Assembly (NCBI RefSeq): GCF_009755665.1
Contig: NZ_CP046622.1
Location: 2,914,001-2,978,000, forward strand
DNA: 64,000 nucleotides
DNA from: Variovorax paradoxus
GTDB taxonomy: Bacteria; Pseudomonadota; Gammaproteobacteria; Burkholderiales; Burkholderiaceae_C
Reading direction: 5' to 3'
Within the stretch, counting starts at the first letter, position 1; each line of letters starts with the position of its first letter. The notes below the pieces were generated by a model. The model was not told the origin of the DNA. It ran no database searches and saw only the letters and a list, made by a program, of their open reading frames with translations. Made by a program: the position numbers and the translations under genes. Positions 37,472 through 45,765 of this stretch are shown piece by piece.

Positions 37472-38647
37472 TCACAGCGTTTGCGCCAGCCCGAGCACGG
37501 CCGTGGCCTGGCTGGACAGCGTGCCTCCGTTGCCATGCGCGAGCGCCGTGCGGGCACCGCTCACCTGCCGGTCGCCGCCTTCTCCGCGAAGCTGCCGCAC
37601 GGCCTCGATCAACGCAAAGATCCCGTACATGCCCGGATGCACGCAGGACAACCCGCCGCCGTTGGTGTTGACCGGCAGCCGGCCGCCAGGCGCAATGGCA
37701 CCGCCGCGCACGAAGGCGCCGCCCTCGCCCTTGGCGCAGAAGCCCAGGTCTTCAAGGAAAAGCAGCACGTTGATGGTGAAGGCGTCATACAGCTGCACCA
37801 CGTCGATGTCGCTGGGTGCCAGGCCGGCCATGGCAAACGCGGCGCGACCGCTGTCGCGCGCGGCCGTCGTCGTCAGGTCGTGCATCGATGAAATCTGCCG
37901 GTTCCAAACTGCCGTGCCGGTGCCAAGCACATGCACGGGCTCGCGCCGCAAGTCCCGCGCACGGTCGGCGCGCACCAGCACGAAGGCGCCTGCGCCGTCG
38001 GTCACCAGGCAGCTGTCGCGCACGGTCAGCGGGTCGCAGACCATGCGCGCGCCCAGCACGTCGTCTATGGAGAGCGGGTCACGCATGAACGCCTCGGGGT
38101 TCAGCCGGGCCCAGGCGCGCGCGGCCACGGCCACCTCTGCAAGGTCGCGCCGCGTGGTGCCGAACTCGTGCATGTGGCGCGATGCGGCCAATGCATAGGC
38201 CGAGAGCGGCTGCATCGGTTCGTAAGGCGTTTCGTAGGGCTGCGGGTCGAGGTAGCGGCGGCTCGCCACCACTTCCCTGCGCCCGAAGGTGGCGGTGCGC
38301 TGCGCGCTTCCGTAGCAGACGAGCACCGCGTTGCACTGGCCGCTGGCCAGCGCCTGCATGGCCGGCAGCAGGTGCGCGATGAAGCTGGAGCCGCCGAGCA
38401 TCGTGCTGTCGATGTAGGTCGGGCGAAGGCCCAGGTACTCGACCACCGGCATGGCCCACATCGTTGCGCTTGCGCTGGCGGTGCAGAGTCCATCGATGTC
38501 CTTCATGGCCAGCCCGGCGTCGGCCACAGCGCGGCGCGCGGCTTCGGCCAGCAGTTCCATGTCGGTGTGGCCCGGCGACTCGCCGCAGCCGTAGGTGGCC
38601 ACGCCGGCGATGGCGGCGCTGCCGCGCAGTTGCTTCAGTGCGGTCAT
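37472..38647 (-). CDS. Thiolase-fold protein lacking the catalytic Cys (Ltp2-like aldolase candidate)
   Basis: A 391-residue SCP2-thiolase-fold protein. True thiolases have a nucleophilic Cys near residue 85 (NNNCSSGS type); here that segment is STMLGGSSFIAHL with no Cys. Conserved elsewhere are LYDAFTINVLLFLEDLGFC (Tyr287), GGGLSCVHPGMYGIF (Tyr341) and AHGNGG. Loss of the Cys with retained tyrosines, plus a DUF35 partner gene that overlaps by four bases, matches the Ltp2-ChsH2 arrangement, where the pair acts as a retro-aldolase on a beta-hydroxyacyl-CoA. I infer a similar aldol cleavage here; a degenerate thiolase is the alternative. Confidence 0.82.
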   Translation of the reverse strand: MTALKQLRGSAAIAGVATYGCGESPGHTDMELLAEAARRAVADAGLAMKDIDGLCTASASATMWAMPVVEYLGLRPTYIDSTMLGGSSFIAHLLPAMQALASGQCNAVLVCYGSAQRTATFGRREVVASRRYLDPQPYETPYEPMQPLSAYALAASRHMHEFGTTRRDLAEVAVAARAWARLNPEAFMRDPLSIDDVLGARMVCDPLTVRDSCLVTDGAGAFVLVRADRARDLRREPVHVLGTGTAVWNRQISSMHDLTTTAARDSGRAAFAMAGLAPSDIDVVQLYDAFTINVLLFLEDLGFCAKGEGGAFVRGGAIAPGGRLPVNTNGGGLSCVHPGMYGIFALIEAVRQLRGEGGDRQVSGARTALAHGNGGTLSSQATAVLGLAQTL

Positions 38648-39057
38648 GCGGCGTCTCCCGTGGCGGCATCGAAAACAACCATGCCGCTACCACCCGTCGG
38701 CACCACCACGCGCGCCCGCACACGCAAACCGATGCGCACGTCGGCCGGCGGCATGCCTTCAACGCGGCTCATCAGGCGCACGCCTTCGTCCAGCTCGACG
38801 ATGCACACGTTGTAGTCACCGCCGGCCTCGGGCTTGCGGCGCACCGTGGTCACGGCATACACGGCGCCAGTGCCGGCAGGTGCCACCAGCGCGGGCTCTT
38901 CGGCGCCGCAATGGGGGCACAGCACCCGCGGAAAGTACACCGCCCGCTGGCAGGCGCCGCAGCGCTGGATGAGAAAGCGGCCCGCGTCCAGCTCGGCCTG
39001 GTGGCGCGCCAGCACGCCGGCGCCTGTCGGTTTTGATGTCGTCGATGAATTCGTCAT
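38644..39057 (-). CDS. DUF35 OB-fold/Zn-ribbon partner protein
   Basis: A 137-residue protein. RCGACQRAVYFPRVLCPHCG is a rubredoxin-like zinc ribbon (CxxC, ten residues, CxxC), and the OB-fold follows (GTGAVYAVTTVRR, IGLRVRARVVVP). DUF35 proteins bind acyl-CoA and form complexes with thiolase-fold enzymes. Its stop overlaps the start of the thiolase-fold gene in ATGA. The start is uncertain: ATG at 39057 gives the usual short N-terminus; 39087 and 39102 are also in frame. Confidence 0.88.
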   Translation of the reverse strand: MTNSSTTSKPTGAGVLARHQAELDAGRFLIQRCGACQRAVYFPRVLCPHCGAEEPALVAPAGTGAVYAVTTVRRKPEAGGDYNVCIVELDEGVRLMSRVEGMPPADVRIGLRVRARVVVPTGGSGMVVFDAATGDAA

Positions 39058-39216
39058 TGAGTCATTGAAATCGCCGGAGTTCGGCATGGTTGCGTCGAGC
39101 ATGCCGGCTACGCCCTTTCCGCGCCATTCGCAAATGCCGAAGGGCCCCCTCGGCGTGGCCAAACCGCCCGGAGCGTGTGTGCAAATGATTCTTTCTGCCA
39201 ACGGCTTTCAGGCTTT

Positions 39217-39229
39217 GTGCCATGGGCAC
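39217..39229. promoter_or_regulatory. Inverted repeat ahead of CoA-transferase gene
   Basis: GTGCC-ATG-GGCAC is a perfect interrupted palindrome in the 232-base region between the divergent DUF35 and CoA-transferase genes. It is a candidate operator for either direction. Confidence 0.3.
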
Positions 39230-39289
39230 GCGAGGCACCTGTTTTTAGACTGCAACGCGCCCGTTCCATATTCACCCAGGAAAAAATCG

Positions 39290-40459
39290 ATGGAGACAAC
39301 CGGCGCATCGCGCCCGCCGCTGGCCGGCATTCGCGTACTCGACCTGACCCGCCTGCTGCCCGGGCCGGTCTGCACACTGCACCTGGCCGATCTTGGCGCC
39401 GAGGTGCTCAAGATCGAAGACACGGGCCTTGGCGACTACGCCGCACCGGCTTTGCGCGCCATGGTCCAGCGCAACAAGAAAGGCATGCGCCTCGACCTGA
39501 AGCAAGCCGACGGCGTGGCGCTGCTGCACCGGCTGGCCGAGAGCGCCGACGTGCTGGTCGAAGGCTTCAGGCCGGGCGTGATGGACAGGTTGGGGGTGGG
39601 CTATGCCGCGCTTTCCGCGGTAAACCCGCGCCTGGTCTATTGCAGCATTACCGGCTTCGGCCAGACCGGGCCTTACCGCGATGAGCCGGGGCACGACCTG
39701 AACTACTGCGCGCTCAGCGGCGTCAGCGACCAGATCGGCCGCGACGACGCGGGCCCCGCCCTCTCCAACCTGCCCATCGCAGACTTGCTCGGCGGCTCGA
39801 TGAATGCGGTGATGGGCATTCTCGCGGCCTTGTTCGATGCGGCGCGCACCGGCACCGGCCGCCATGTGGACATCTCCATGGCCGACGGCGTGCTGGCGCA
39901 TGCGCTGGTGCCGCTGGTCACCCTGGCCACGCAAGGCGCCACTCGCCGCGCGGGCCTCGACAAGCTCAGCGGCGCGCTGCCCTGCTATGCCATGTACCGC
40001 ACGCAGGACGGACGGCACCTTTCCGTCGGCGCGCTCGAGCACAAGTTCTGGGAGCGCTTCTGCGACGTGCTCGGCCGGCCCGACCTGAAGCCGATGCACA
40101 TGCCGCCCGACCGCGCCACCGCCGAGCGGGTTCGCGCCGACGTGGCCGCCCTTATCGAAGCGCGGCCGCTCGCCTATTGGGCCGACGTGTTCCATGGCCG
40201 GCAGTGCTGCGTCACACCCGTGCTGCGGCTCGAAGAGGCGCTGGCGCATGAGAACTTCATCGCGCGCGGCATGGTGCATCCACGGGCCACCGAAGGCGGT
40301 GCGCCGCAGCTGGCCTGCCCAGTGAAGATGACCGGCTTCGAGTTTTCGATCGAGCGGCCGGCGCCGTCGCCGGGCCAGGACACCGACGAGGTGCTCGCCG
40401 CGCTGGGGCACGACGAGGCCGCCCGCGCCGACCTGCGCCGGCGCGGCGTGGTGGGCTGA
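39290..40459 (+). CDS. CaiB/BaiF-family CoA-transferase (alpha-methylacyl-CoA racemase-like)
   Basis: A 389-residue class III CoA-transferase. LAGIRVLDLTRLLPGPVCTL opens the family; LADLGAEVLKIED, VLVEGFRPGVMDRLGVGY, YCSITGFGQTGPY and GRHVDISMADGVLAHA follow in order. ALSNLPIADLLGGSMNAVMG holds the active-site Asp region. The motifs and length fit alpha-methylacyl-CoA racemases as well as succinyl- or formyl-CoA transferases. Divergent from the DUF35-thiolase pair and just ahead of the AraC regulator, it probably activates or epimerises an acyl-CoA of this pathway. Start at 39290 with aggaaaaaatcg upstream. Confidence 0.9.
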   Translation: METTGASRPPLAGIRVLDLTRLLPGPVCTLHLADLGAEVLKIEDTGLGDYAAPALRAMVQRNKKGMRLDLKQADGVALLHRLAESADVLVEGFRPGVMDRLGVGYAALSAVNPRLVYCSITGFGQTGPYRDEPGHDLNYCALSGVSDQIGRDDAGPALSNLPIADLLGGSMNAVMGILAALFDAARTGTGRHVDISMADGVLAHALVPLVTLATQGATRRAGLDKLSGALPCYAMYRTQDGRHLSVGALEHKFWERFCDVLGRPDLKPMHMPPDRATAERVRADVAALIEARPLAYWADVFHGRQCCVTPVLRLEEALAHENFIARGMVHPRATEGGAPQLACPVKMTGFEFSIERPAPSPGQDTDEVLAALGHDEAARADLRRRGVVG

Positions 40460-40542
40460 GAGCGCGCCGCCGCCCGGTGCAGCTGCTCCTAGAATCCGGC
40501 CATGCGTGCGCCGCACGGGGCGCTCCCGCACCTCGAACGCCC

Positions 40543-41580
40543 ATGGCCATCAGGCACACACCGACACACAGCACGCGCCACACCATCGGCATCCAGCACG
40601 TCGATCAGATCCTGATCGGCGCGCGTGCGCGGGGCGCCGACGTGGATGCACTGCTGCAGCGTGCCGGCATCTCTGCAGCGCTGCTCGACGCACCGCTCTC
40701 GCGCGTTACTCAGGACCAGTTCGCGGCCCTCATCTTCGCGCTGCGGCACCGCCTGCGCGACGAGCTGTGGGGCCTGTGCAGCCAGCCGGTACCGACGGGG
40801 AGCTTTGCGCAGGCCACGCGCCTCCTCATTCGCTGCCGCACGCTCGGAGAAGCGTTGACGCTGGGCCTGCGCCACTACCGTTTGCTGCTGAGCGACTTCG
40901 TGCCGCGCCTGCATGTGCAGCAAGGCGAGGCCACCTTCGCGCTGGTGCCGCGCGTGCCGCTCACGGCATCGGTGGCCTATGCGCAGCGGGCGTTTTCTTT
41001 TCTCGCGTATGGTCTGGTCTCTTGGCTGGTTGCACGGCGTGTGCCGCTGCTACAGGTGGACTACCCGCACCAGGACGAGCGCGCCAGCGATGCGCCCGCG
41101 CTGTTCCAGGCCCCGGTGCGTTTTGGCGCAGGCTGCACCGGCTGGCGCTTCGAGGCACGCTGGCTCGAACTGCCGGTGGTGCAGAACGAGCAAAGCCTGG
41201 AGGAGTTTCTTCGCCAGGCACCGGCCAGCCTGCTGGTGAAGTACCGCGACCAGACCAGCATGACCGAGCGCATTCGCCGCATCTTGCGGCGGCAACTGGC
41301 CGATGAGCTGCCGTCGCTCGAAGCGGTCGGCAAGCAGCTGGCCGTTACGCCGCAAACACTGCGCCGCCGCCTGGCCGAAGAAGGCCAGGGCTACCGAGCC
41401 ATCAAGGACGACCTGCGGCGCGATGCCGCCATCGAGTACCTCGCGCGGCCCGAGCTGAACCTGGTCGAAATCGCGCAGCGGCTCGGCTTCTCGGAGGCCA
41501 GCACCTTTCATCGTGCCTTCAAGCACTGGACCGGGGTGGCCCCGGGCGAATACCGCACCACGCGGCTGCGCGAACACTGA
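40543..41580 (+). CDS. AraC-family transcriptional regulator
   Basis: A 345-residue protein. Residues 15-220 are an AraC N-terminal ligand domain of the arabinose-binding-like type (LLQRAGISAALLDAPLSRVT; FAALIFALRHRLRDELWGL). Residues 240-340 carry two HTH motifs (PSLEAVGKQLAVTPQTLRRR; LVEIAQRLGFSEASTFHRAF then KHWTGVAPGEYR). It is codirectional with and just upstream of the gene set from 41770 to 53850 and is the likely activator of that set. The start at 40543 was preferred to an upstream frame from 40477. Confidence 0.9.
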   Translation: MAIRHTPTHSTRHTIGIQHVDQILIGARARGADVDALLQRAGISAALLDAPLSRVTQDQFAALIFALRHRLRDELWGLCSQPVPTGSFAQATRLLIRCRTLGEALTLGLRHYRLLLSDFVPRLHVQQGEATFALVPRVPLTASVAYAQRAFSFLAYGLVSWLVARRVPLLQVDYPHQDERASDAPALFQAPVRFGAGCTGWRFEARWLELPVVQNEQSLEEFLRQAPASLLVKYRDQTSMTERIRRILRRQLADELPSLEAVGKQLAVTPQTLRRRLAEEGQGYRAIKDDLRRDAAIEYLARPELNLVEIAQRLGFSEASTFHRAFKHWTGVAPGEYRTTRLREH

Positions 41581-41704
41581 GCCCGCCAGGTCGGCACGCT
41601 GATCGAACGTGCCAATCCGAATCATCGGTTCGGCCATGGGCCGTACCGCATCGTCTCCCTAAACTTTCCTCATCGGTCCTGCGAAGTTCGCATGTTCGAC
41701 ATGA

Positions 41705-41722
41705 CACCGGCCAGCGCCGGTG
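41705..41722. promoter_or_regulatory. Perfect 7-bp hairpin upstream of the TctC gene
   Basis: CACCGGC-CAGC-GCCGGTG can fold into a seven-base-pair stem with a four-base loop, 47 bases before the ATG at 41770. No T-run follows, so it is not an intrinsic terminator. A second inverted repeat, CCGAA-N7-TTCGG, lies at 41617-41633. Either could be the AraC-regulated control region. Confidence 0.4.
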
Positions 41723-41769
41723 ATCGCCACAGGCAGCGGCACAGCTGCCGAAAAAGACAGGAGACAGAG

Positions 41770-42753
41770 ATGACGTATCGCGCTCTTTCCCGCCGCCAGG
41801 CCCTTGGCGCACTTGCCGCATCGGCCGCGTGCCTTGCAGCGCCGGCCGCCCTGGCCCAGCCGCCCGCCTATCCGCACAAACCCGTGACGCTGATCCTGCC
41901 CTTTCCCGCAGGCGGTGCAACCGATGCGCAGATGCGCGCCATTGCATTGGCGCTGGGCAAGGAGATCGGCCAGACGGTTGTCGTGGTGAATCAGCCAGGC
42001 CTGGCCGGCACGCTGGCGCCCGCAGCCATGGCGCGCAGCGCCGCACCCGACGGCTACACCATCTCCGTCGTTCCGGCCACGCTCTTTCGCCTGCTGCATC
42101 TGCAGAAGGTGAACTACGACCCGGTGACCGACTTCACCTACATCATCAACCTCACGGGCTACACCAACGGCCTTGTCGTTCGCGACGACGCGCCGTGGAA
42201 AACGCTGCAAGACCTGCTCGACGACGCCAAGCGCCGGCCGGGGCAGATCAGCTACAGCTCGACCGGCGTGGGCAGCGGCGGCCACATTGCAATGGAACGC
42301 CTGTCGCGCGCCACGGGCGTGAAGCTCAACTTCATTCCGTTCAAGGGCATGGCCGAGGAAACCAGCGCGCTGCTCGGCGGGCACATCGACGTCATTTCAG
42401 ATCCCGGTTGGGGCGCGCTGGTCGAAAGCGGCAAGGCCCGCGTGCTCGCCACCCTGGGCGACAAGCGCCTGAAGCGCTGGCCGCAAGTGCCCACGCTGAA
42501 AGAAATGGGCCACGACATCACCGTCAATTCGCCGGTCGGCATCGTCGGGCCCAAGGGCATGGACCCGGCCGTGGTGAAGACGCTGCACGACGCATTCCAT
42601 CGCGCGATGAAAGACCCCACCTATCAGCGCGCGCTGGAGCTCTACGACCAGCCCGACCTGTACATGTCCAGCGCGGCCTACCAGCAATACGCCGCCGAGC
42701 AGACGGCGCGCGAGAAGACCTTCATCGAACAGCTCGGCATCAAGCTGCAATAG
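41770..42753 (+). CDS. TctC/Bug-family periplasmic solute-binding protein
   Basis: A 327-residue protein. The signal region YRALSRRQALGALAASAACL has twin arginines followed by a hydrophobic stretch ending ALAQ, so Tat export is possible. PHKPVTLILPFPAGGATDAQ and SAAPDGYTISVVPATLFRLL are Bug motifs. First gene of the long catabolic set under the AraC gene; aggagacagag precedes the ATG. Its ligand is presumably the acid degraded by the genes that follow. Confidence 0.93.
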   Translation: MTYRALSRRQALGALAASAACLAAPAALAQPPAYPHKPVTLILPFPAGGATDAQMRAIALALGKEIGQTVVVVNQPGLAGTLAPAAMARSAAPDGYTISVVPATLFRLLHLQKVNYDPVTDFTYIINLTGYTNGLVVRDDAPWKTLQDLLDDAKRRPGQISYSSTGVGSGGHIAMERLSRATGVKLNFIPFKGMAEETSALLGGHIDVISDPGWGALVESGKARVLATLGDKRLKRWPQVPTLKEMGHDITVNSPVGIVGPKGMDPAVVKTLHDAFHRAMKDPTYQRALELYDQPDLYMSSAAYQQYAAEQTAREKTFIEQLGIKLQ

Positions 42754-42793
42754 CCGGGCTCCCCTTTTTCCATCCCGCCATCCAGGAAAGACC

Positions 42794-43978
42794 ATGAAAC
42801 GCAAAGTCATCGTTGCCGGCGTCGGCATGATTCCCTTCAGCAAGCCGGGCAAGAGCGAGCCCTACCTCGTGATGGGCGAGCGCGCCGCGCGCCTTGCGCT
42901 CGACGATGCACGCGTGCCGTATGCCGAAGTGCAGCAGGCCTACGTGAGCTATGTGTATGGCGACTCGACGGCCGGCCAGGCCGCCATCTACCGTGTCGGC
43001 CTCACAGGCGTGCCGGTGTTCAACCTCAACAATAATTGCTCCAGCGGATCGAGCGCGCTCTTCCTGGCGCGGCAGGCCGTCGAGAGCGGCATGGTCGAAT
43101 GCGCGCTCGCGCTCGGCTTCGAGCAGATGGTGCCGGGCGCGCTGAAGGGCGCCTACGACGACCGCCCCTCGCCGATGGCGCGCTTTGCCGAAGAGATGAC
43201 TGCCCTGCAGGGCTTCGACCCCGCCGCGCCGCGCGCCGCGCAATTCTTCGGCGGCGCCGGGCGCGACTACATGAAGGAACACGGCATCCGCGCCGACACC
43301 TTCGGCCGCATCTCCGTCAAGGCGCGCCAGCATGCGGCGCGCAACCCGATGGCGGTGTTTCGCGACACGGTCACGCTCGACGAGGTGATGGCCGCGCCGA
43401 CGGTGTTCGAGCCCATGACGCGGCTGCAGTGCTGCCCGCCAACCTGCGGCGCGGCCGCGGCGGTGGTGTGCTCGGAAGACTTTGCGCGGCGCCACGGCAT
43501 CGACACCACAGTTTCGATTGCCGCGCAAGCGATGACAACCGACACGCCCAGCACCTTCGACTCACACGACATGCGCAAGGTGGTCGGCTACGACATGACG
43601 GTGGCCGCCGCACGCCAGGTGTACGAGGCAGCCGGCATCGGCCCCGAAGACATCGACGTGGTGGAGCTGCACGACTGCTTCACCGCCAACGAGCTCATCA
43701 CCTACGAAGGGCTCGGCCTCACGCCCGAAGGCACGGCGGAGAAGTTCATTCTTGAAGGCGACAACACCTATGGCGGCCGCGTGGTCACCAACCCTTCCGG
43801 CGGGTTGCTCTCGAAGGGGCACCCCCTGGGCGCGACCGGACTGGCCCAGTGCGCCGAACTCACCTGGCAGCTGCGCGGCCAGGCCGACCAGCGGCAGGTG
43901 GAAGGCGCGCGCCTCGCGCTGCAGCACAACCTGGGGCTGGGCGGCGCCTGCGTGGTCACGCTGTACCAGCGCGCTTGA
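42794..43978 (+). CDS. Thiolase of the SCP2/acetyl-CoA acetyltransferase type
   Basis: A 394-residue protein. The nucleophile is in FNLNNNCSSGSSALFLARQA near residue 80, DIDVVELHDCFTANELITYE is the His-containing loop, and GGLLSKGHPLGATGLAQCAE holds the GHPxGATG motif. All catalytic elements are present, unlike the paralogue at 37472, so it should cleave a 3-ketoacyl-CoA to release acetyl- or propionyl-CoA. It follows the TctC gene after 40 bases and leads a tight enzyme series with gaps of 10 to 26 bases. Confidence 0.92.
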   Translation: MKRKVIVAGVGMIPFSKPGKSEPYLVMGERAARLALDDARVPYAEVQQAYVSYVYGDSTAGQAAIYRVGLTGVPVFNLNNNCSSGSSALFLARQAVESGMVECALALGFEQMVPGALKGAYDDRPSPMARFAEEMTALQGFDPAAPRAAQFFGGAGRDYMKEHGIRADTFGRISVKARQHAARNPMAVFRDTVTLDEVMAAPTVFEPMTRLQCCPPTCGAAAAVVCSEDFARRHGIDTTVSIAAQAMTTDTPSTFDSHDMRKVVGYDMTVAAARQVYEAAGIGPEDIDVVELHDCFTANELITYEGLGLTPEGTAEKFILEGDNTYGGRVVTNPSGGLLSKGHPLGATGLAQCAELTWQLRGQADQRQVEGARLALQHNLGLGGACVVTLYQRA

Positions 43979-43990
43979 GGGGGCAGCCGC

Positions 43991-44434
43991 ATGATCGACC
44001 GTAGCTTCATCGGCCACACCCTCCCCGCCTTCGATGTGCGCGTGGAGGCCGGCCGGCTGCGCTTCTTCGCCAAGGCCACGGGCCAAACCGACCCACTGTA
44101 TGTCGACGAAGAAGCTGCGCGCGCCGCGGGCCTGCCCGGCTTGCTCGTGCCGCCCACTTTCCTGTTCTGCCTGGAAATGGATGCGCCCGATCCGGCCGCC
44201 ATCCGCAATCTGCTGGGCATGGACTACCGGAAGCTCCTGCACGGCGAGCAGCAGTTCACGTACCACGCACCCGCGCATGCCGGCGACACGCTGCGCTTCG
44301 AGCAGCGCATCGAAGACATCTACGACAAGAAAGGCGGCGCGCTGGAGTTCGTGGTGCGCCGCACGCAGGTGCACAACCAGAACGATGCGCGTGTGGCCGA
44401 ACTGCGCACCGTGACCGTTTTGCGCAACGCCTGA
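43991..44434 (+). CDS. MaoC-like dehydratase N-terminal-type protein
   Basis: A 147-residue hot-dog-fold protein. MIDRSFIGHTLPAFDVRVEA, GRLRFFAKATGQTDPLYVDE and LPGLLVPPTFLFCLEMDAPD are typical of FAS1-like dehydratase N-terminal halves. It lacks a clear hydratase Asp-His pair of the AxxDxNPxH type. With the next gene it likely forms a heterodimeric enoyl-CoA hydratase, the two halves sitting 20 bases apart. Confidence 0.88.
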   Translation: MIDRSFIGHTLPAFDVRVEAGRLRFFAKATGQTDPLYVDEEAARAAGLPGLLVPPTFLFCLEMDAPDPAAIRNLLGMDYRKLLHGEQQFTYHAPAHAGDTLRFEQRIEDIYDKKGGALEFVVRRTQVHNQNDARVAELRTVTVLRNA

Positions 44435-44454
44435 ACGGGTTTGAACCGCATCCC

Positions 44455-44889
44455 ATGACTTCAACAACCTCGCACATTCCCCGGTTCGACAGCCTGCAGG
44501 TCGGCGACACGCTGCCCGCGCTGGAGCTCGAACCCGTCTCGCGCCTCATGCTCGCGCTGTACTGCGGCGCGTCGGGCGACCACAACCCGATTCATGTCGA
44601 CATCGACTTTGCGCGCAGCGCCGGTCAGGCTGACGTGTTCGCCCACGGCATGCTGTCGATGGCCTGGCTCGGCCGGCTGCTGACCAACTGGGTGCCGCCC
44701 TCGGCGCTGCGCAGCTACGGCGTGCGCTTTGCGGCCATCACGCATGTGGGCGACCGCGTGCGCTGCGAAGGCCGTGTGACGGAGAAGTTCGAGGCGGGCG
44801 GCGAGCGGCGCGTGAGGCTCGAGCTCTCTACCGTCGACCAGGACGGACAGGTCAAGCTCACGGGCGACGCCGTGGTGGCCCTGCCCTGA
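44455..44889 (+). CDS. MaoC-family (R)-enoyl-CoA hydratase half with catalytic residues
   Basis: A 144-residue hot-dog-fold protein. YCGASGDHNPIHVDIDFARS has the DxNPxH hydratase motif with Asp and His, and GQADVFAHGMLSMAWLGRLL follows as in MaoC proteins. It should provide the active site for hydration of an enoyl-CoA, with the protein at 43991 giving the acyl-binding half. Similar two-gene hydratases occur in steroid and aromatic side-chain degradation. Confidence 0.9.
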   Translation: MTSTTSHIPRFDSLQVGDTLPALELEPVSRLMLALYCGASGDHNPIHVDIDFARSAGQADVFAHGMLSMAWLGRLLTNWVPPSALRSYGVRFAAITHVGDRVRCEGRVTEKFEAGGERRVRLELSTVDQDGQVKLTGDAVVALP

Positions 44890-44915
44890 TCTCTTCATCT
44901 TCTCGAACCCACTCC

Positions 44916-45749
44916 ATGAACAAGTTGAACAAGTTGCACGACAAGGTCGCCCTCGTGTCGGGCTCGGGCCGCGGCATCGGCCGCAGCATCGCACTCAAGC
45001 TCGCGAGCGAAGGCGCTCGCGTGGTGGTCAACGATCTCGACGAAGCTCCGGCCGCTGAAACGGTGGCTGCCATCCGCGAGGCCGGTGGGCAGGCCGTGGC
45101 CTGCATCGGAAGCGTGACGCAGCCCGACTTCGGCGCGCGCTTTGTCGGCACCGCAATAGAGACCTACGGCGGGTTGGACATCATCGTCAACAACGCCGGC
45201 TACACCTGGGACAACGTGATCCAGAAGATGAGCGACGAGCAGTGGGAAGACATCCTCGCCGTGCACCTGACCGCGCCCTTCCGCATCCTGCGCGCCGCGG
45301 CCGATTTCATTCGCGAAGCGTCGAAGCGCGAGGCCGAGGCCGGCACGCCGGTGCTGCGCAAGGTGGTGAACATCTCGTCGACCTCGGGGGTCTACGGCAA
45401 TGCGGGGCAAGCCAACTACGCGGCGGCCAAGTCGGGCATCAACGGCCTGACAAAGGCGCTTGCAAAGGAATGGGGCCGCTACAAGGTCAACGTGAACAGC
45501 GTGGCCTTCGGCCTCATCAAGACGCGGCTGACCGAGGCGGACGCCAATGCCGACGCCAGCATCGACATCGACGGGCGCCAGATCAAGGTCGGCGTCAACC
45601 CGCAGATCCTGAAGAACGCCGAATCGCTCATTCCGCTGGGCCGCGGCGGCACGGCCGAAGAAGCGGCGGGCGCCGTCTACCTGTTCTGCATTCCCGAGTC
45701 GGACTACGTCAGCGGACAAGTGCTGGTCTGCGGCGGCGGCCGCCCCTGA
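44916..45749 (+). CDS. SDR-family oxidoreductase (3-hydroxyacyl-CoA dehydrogenase-like)
   Basis: A 277-residue short-chain dehydrogenase. ALVSGSGRGIGRSIALKLAS binds the cofactor, DIIVNNAGYTWDNVI is the NNAG motif, and VVNISSTSGVYGNAGQANYA then AAKSGI gives Ser-Tyr-Lys. The insert EASKREAEAGTPVLRKVVNI enlarges the central loop as in FabG4/HSD17B4-like enzymes. After hydration by the MaoC pair it probably oxidises the 3-hydroxyacyl-CoA to the ketone for the thiolase. 26 bases follow the previous stop. Confidence 0.9.
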   Translation: MNKLNKLHDKVALVSGSGRGIGRSIALKLASEGARVVVNDLDEAPAAETVAAIREAGGQAVACIGSVTQPDFGARFVGTAIETYGGLDIIVNNAGYTWDNVIQKMSDEQWEDILAVHLTAPFRILRAAADFIREASKREAEAGTPVLRKVVNISSTSGVYGNAGQANYAAAKSGINGLTKALAKEWGRYKVNVNSVAFGLIKTRLTEADANADASIDIDGRQIKVGVNPQILKNAESLIPLGRGGTAEEAAGAVYLFCIPESDYVSGQVLVCGGGRP

Positions 45750-45765
45750 GCCGGAGCCGAGAGCA

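Noticed and set aside
37472..38647. Ordinary acetyl-CoA acetyltransferase
   Set aside because: The segment that should hold the nucleophilic Cys has none, so a normal thiolase call would mislead.
41705..41722. Intrinsic terminator after the AraC gene
   Set aside because: The stem is strong but no T-run follows, and it is over 120 bases past the stop and close to the next start.
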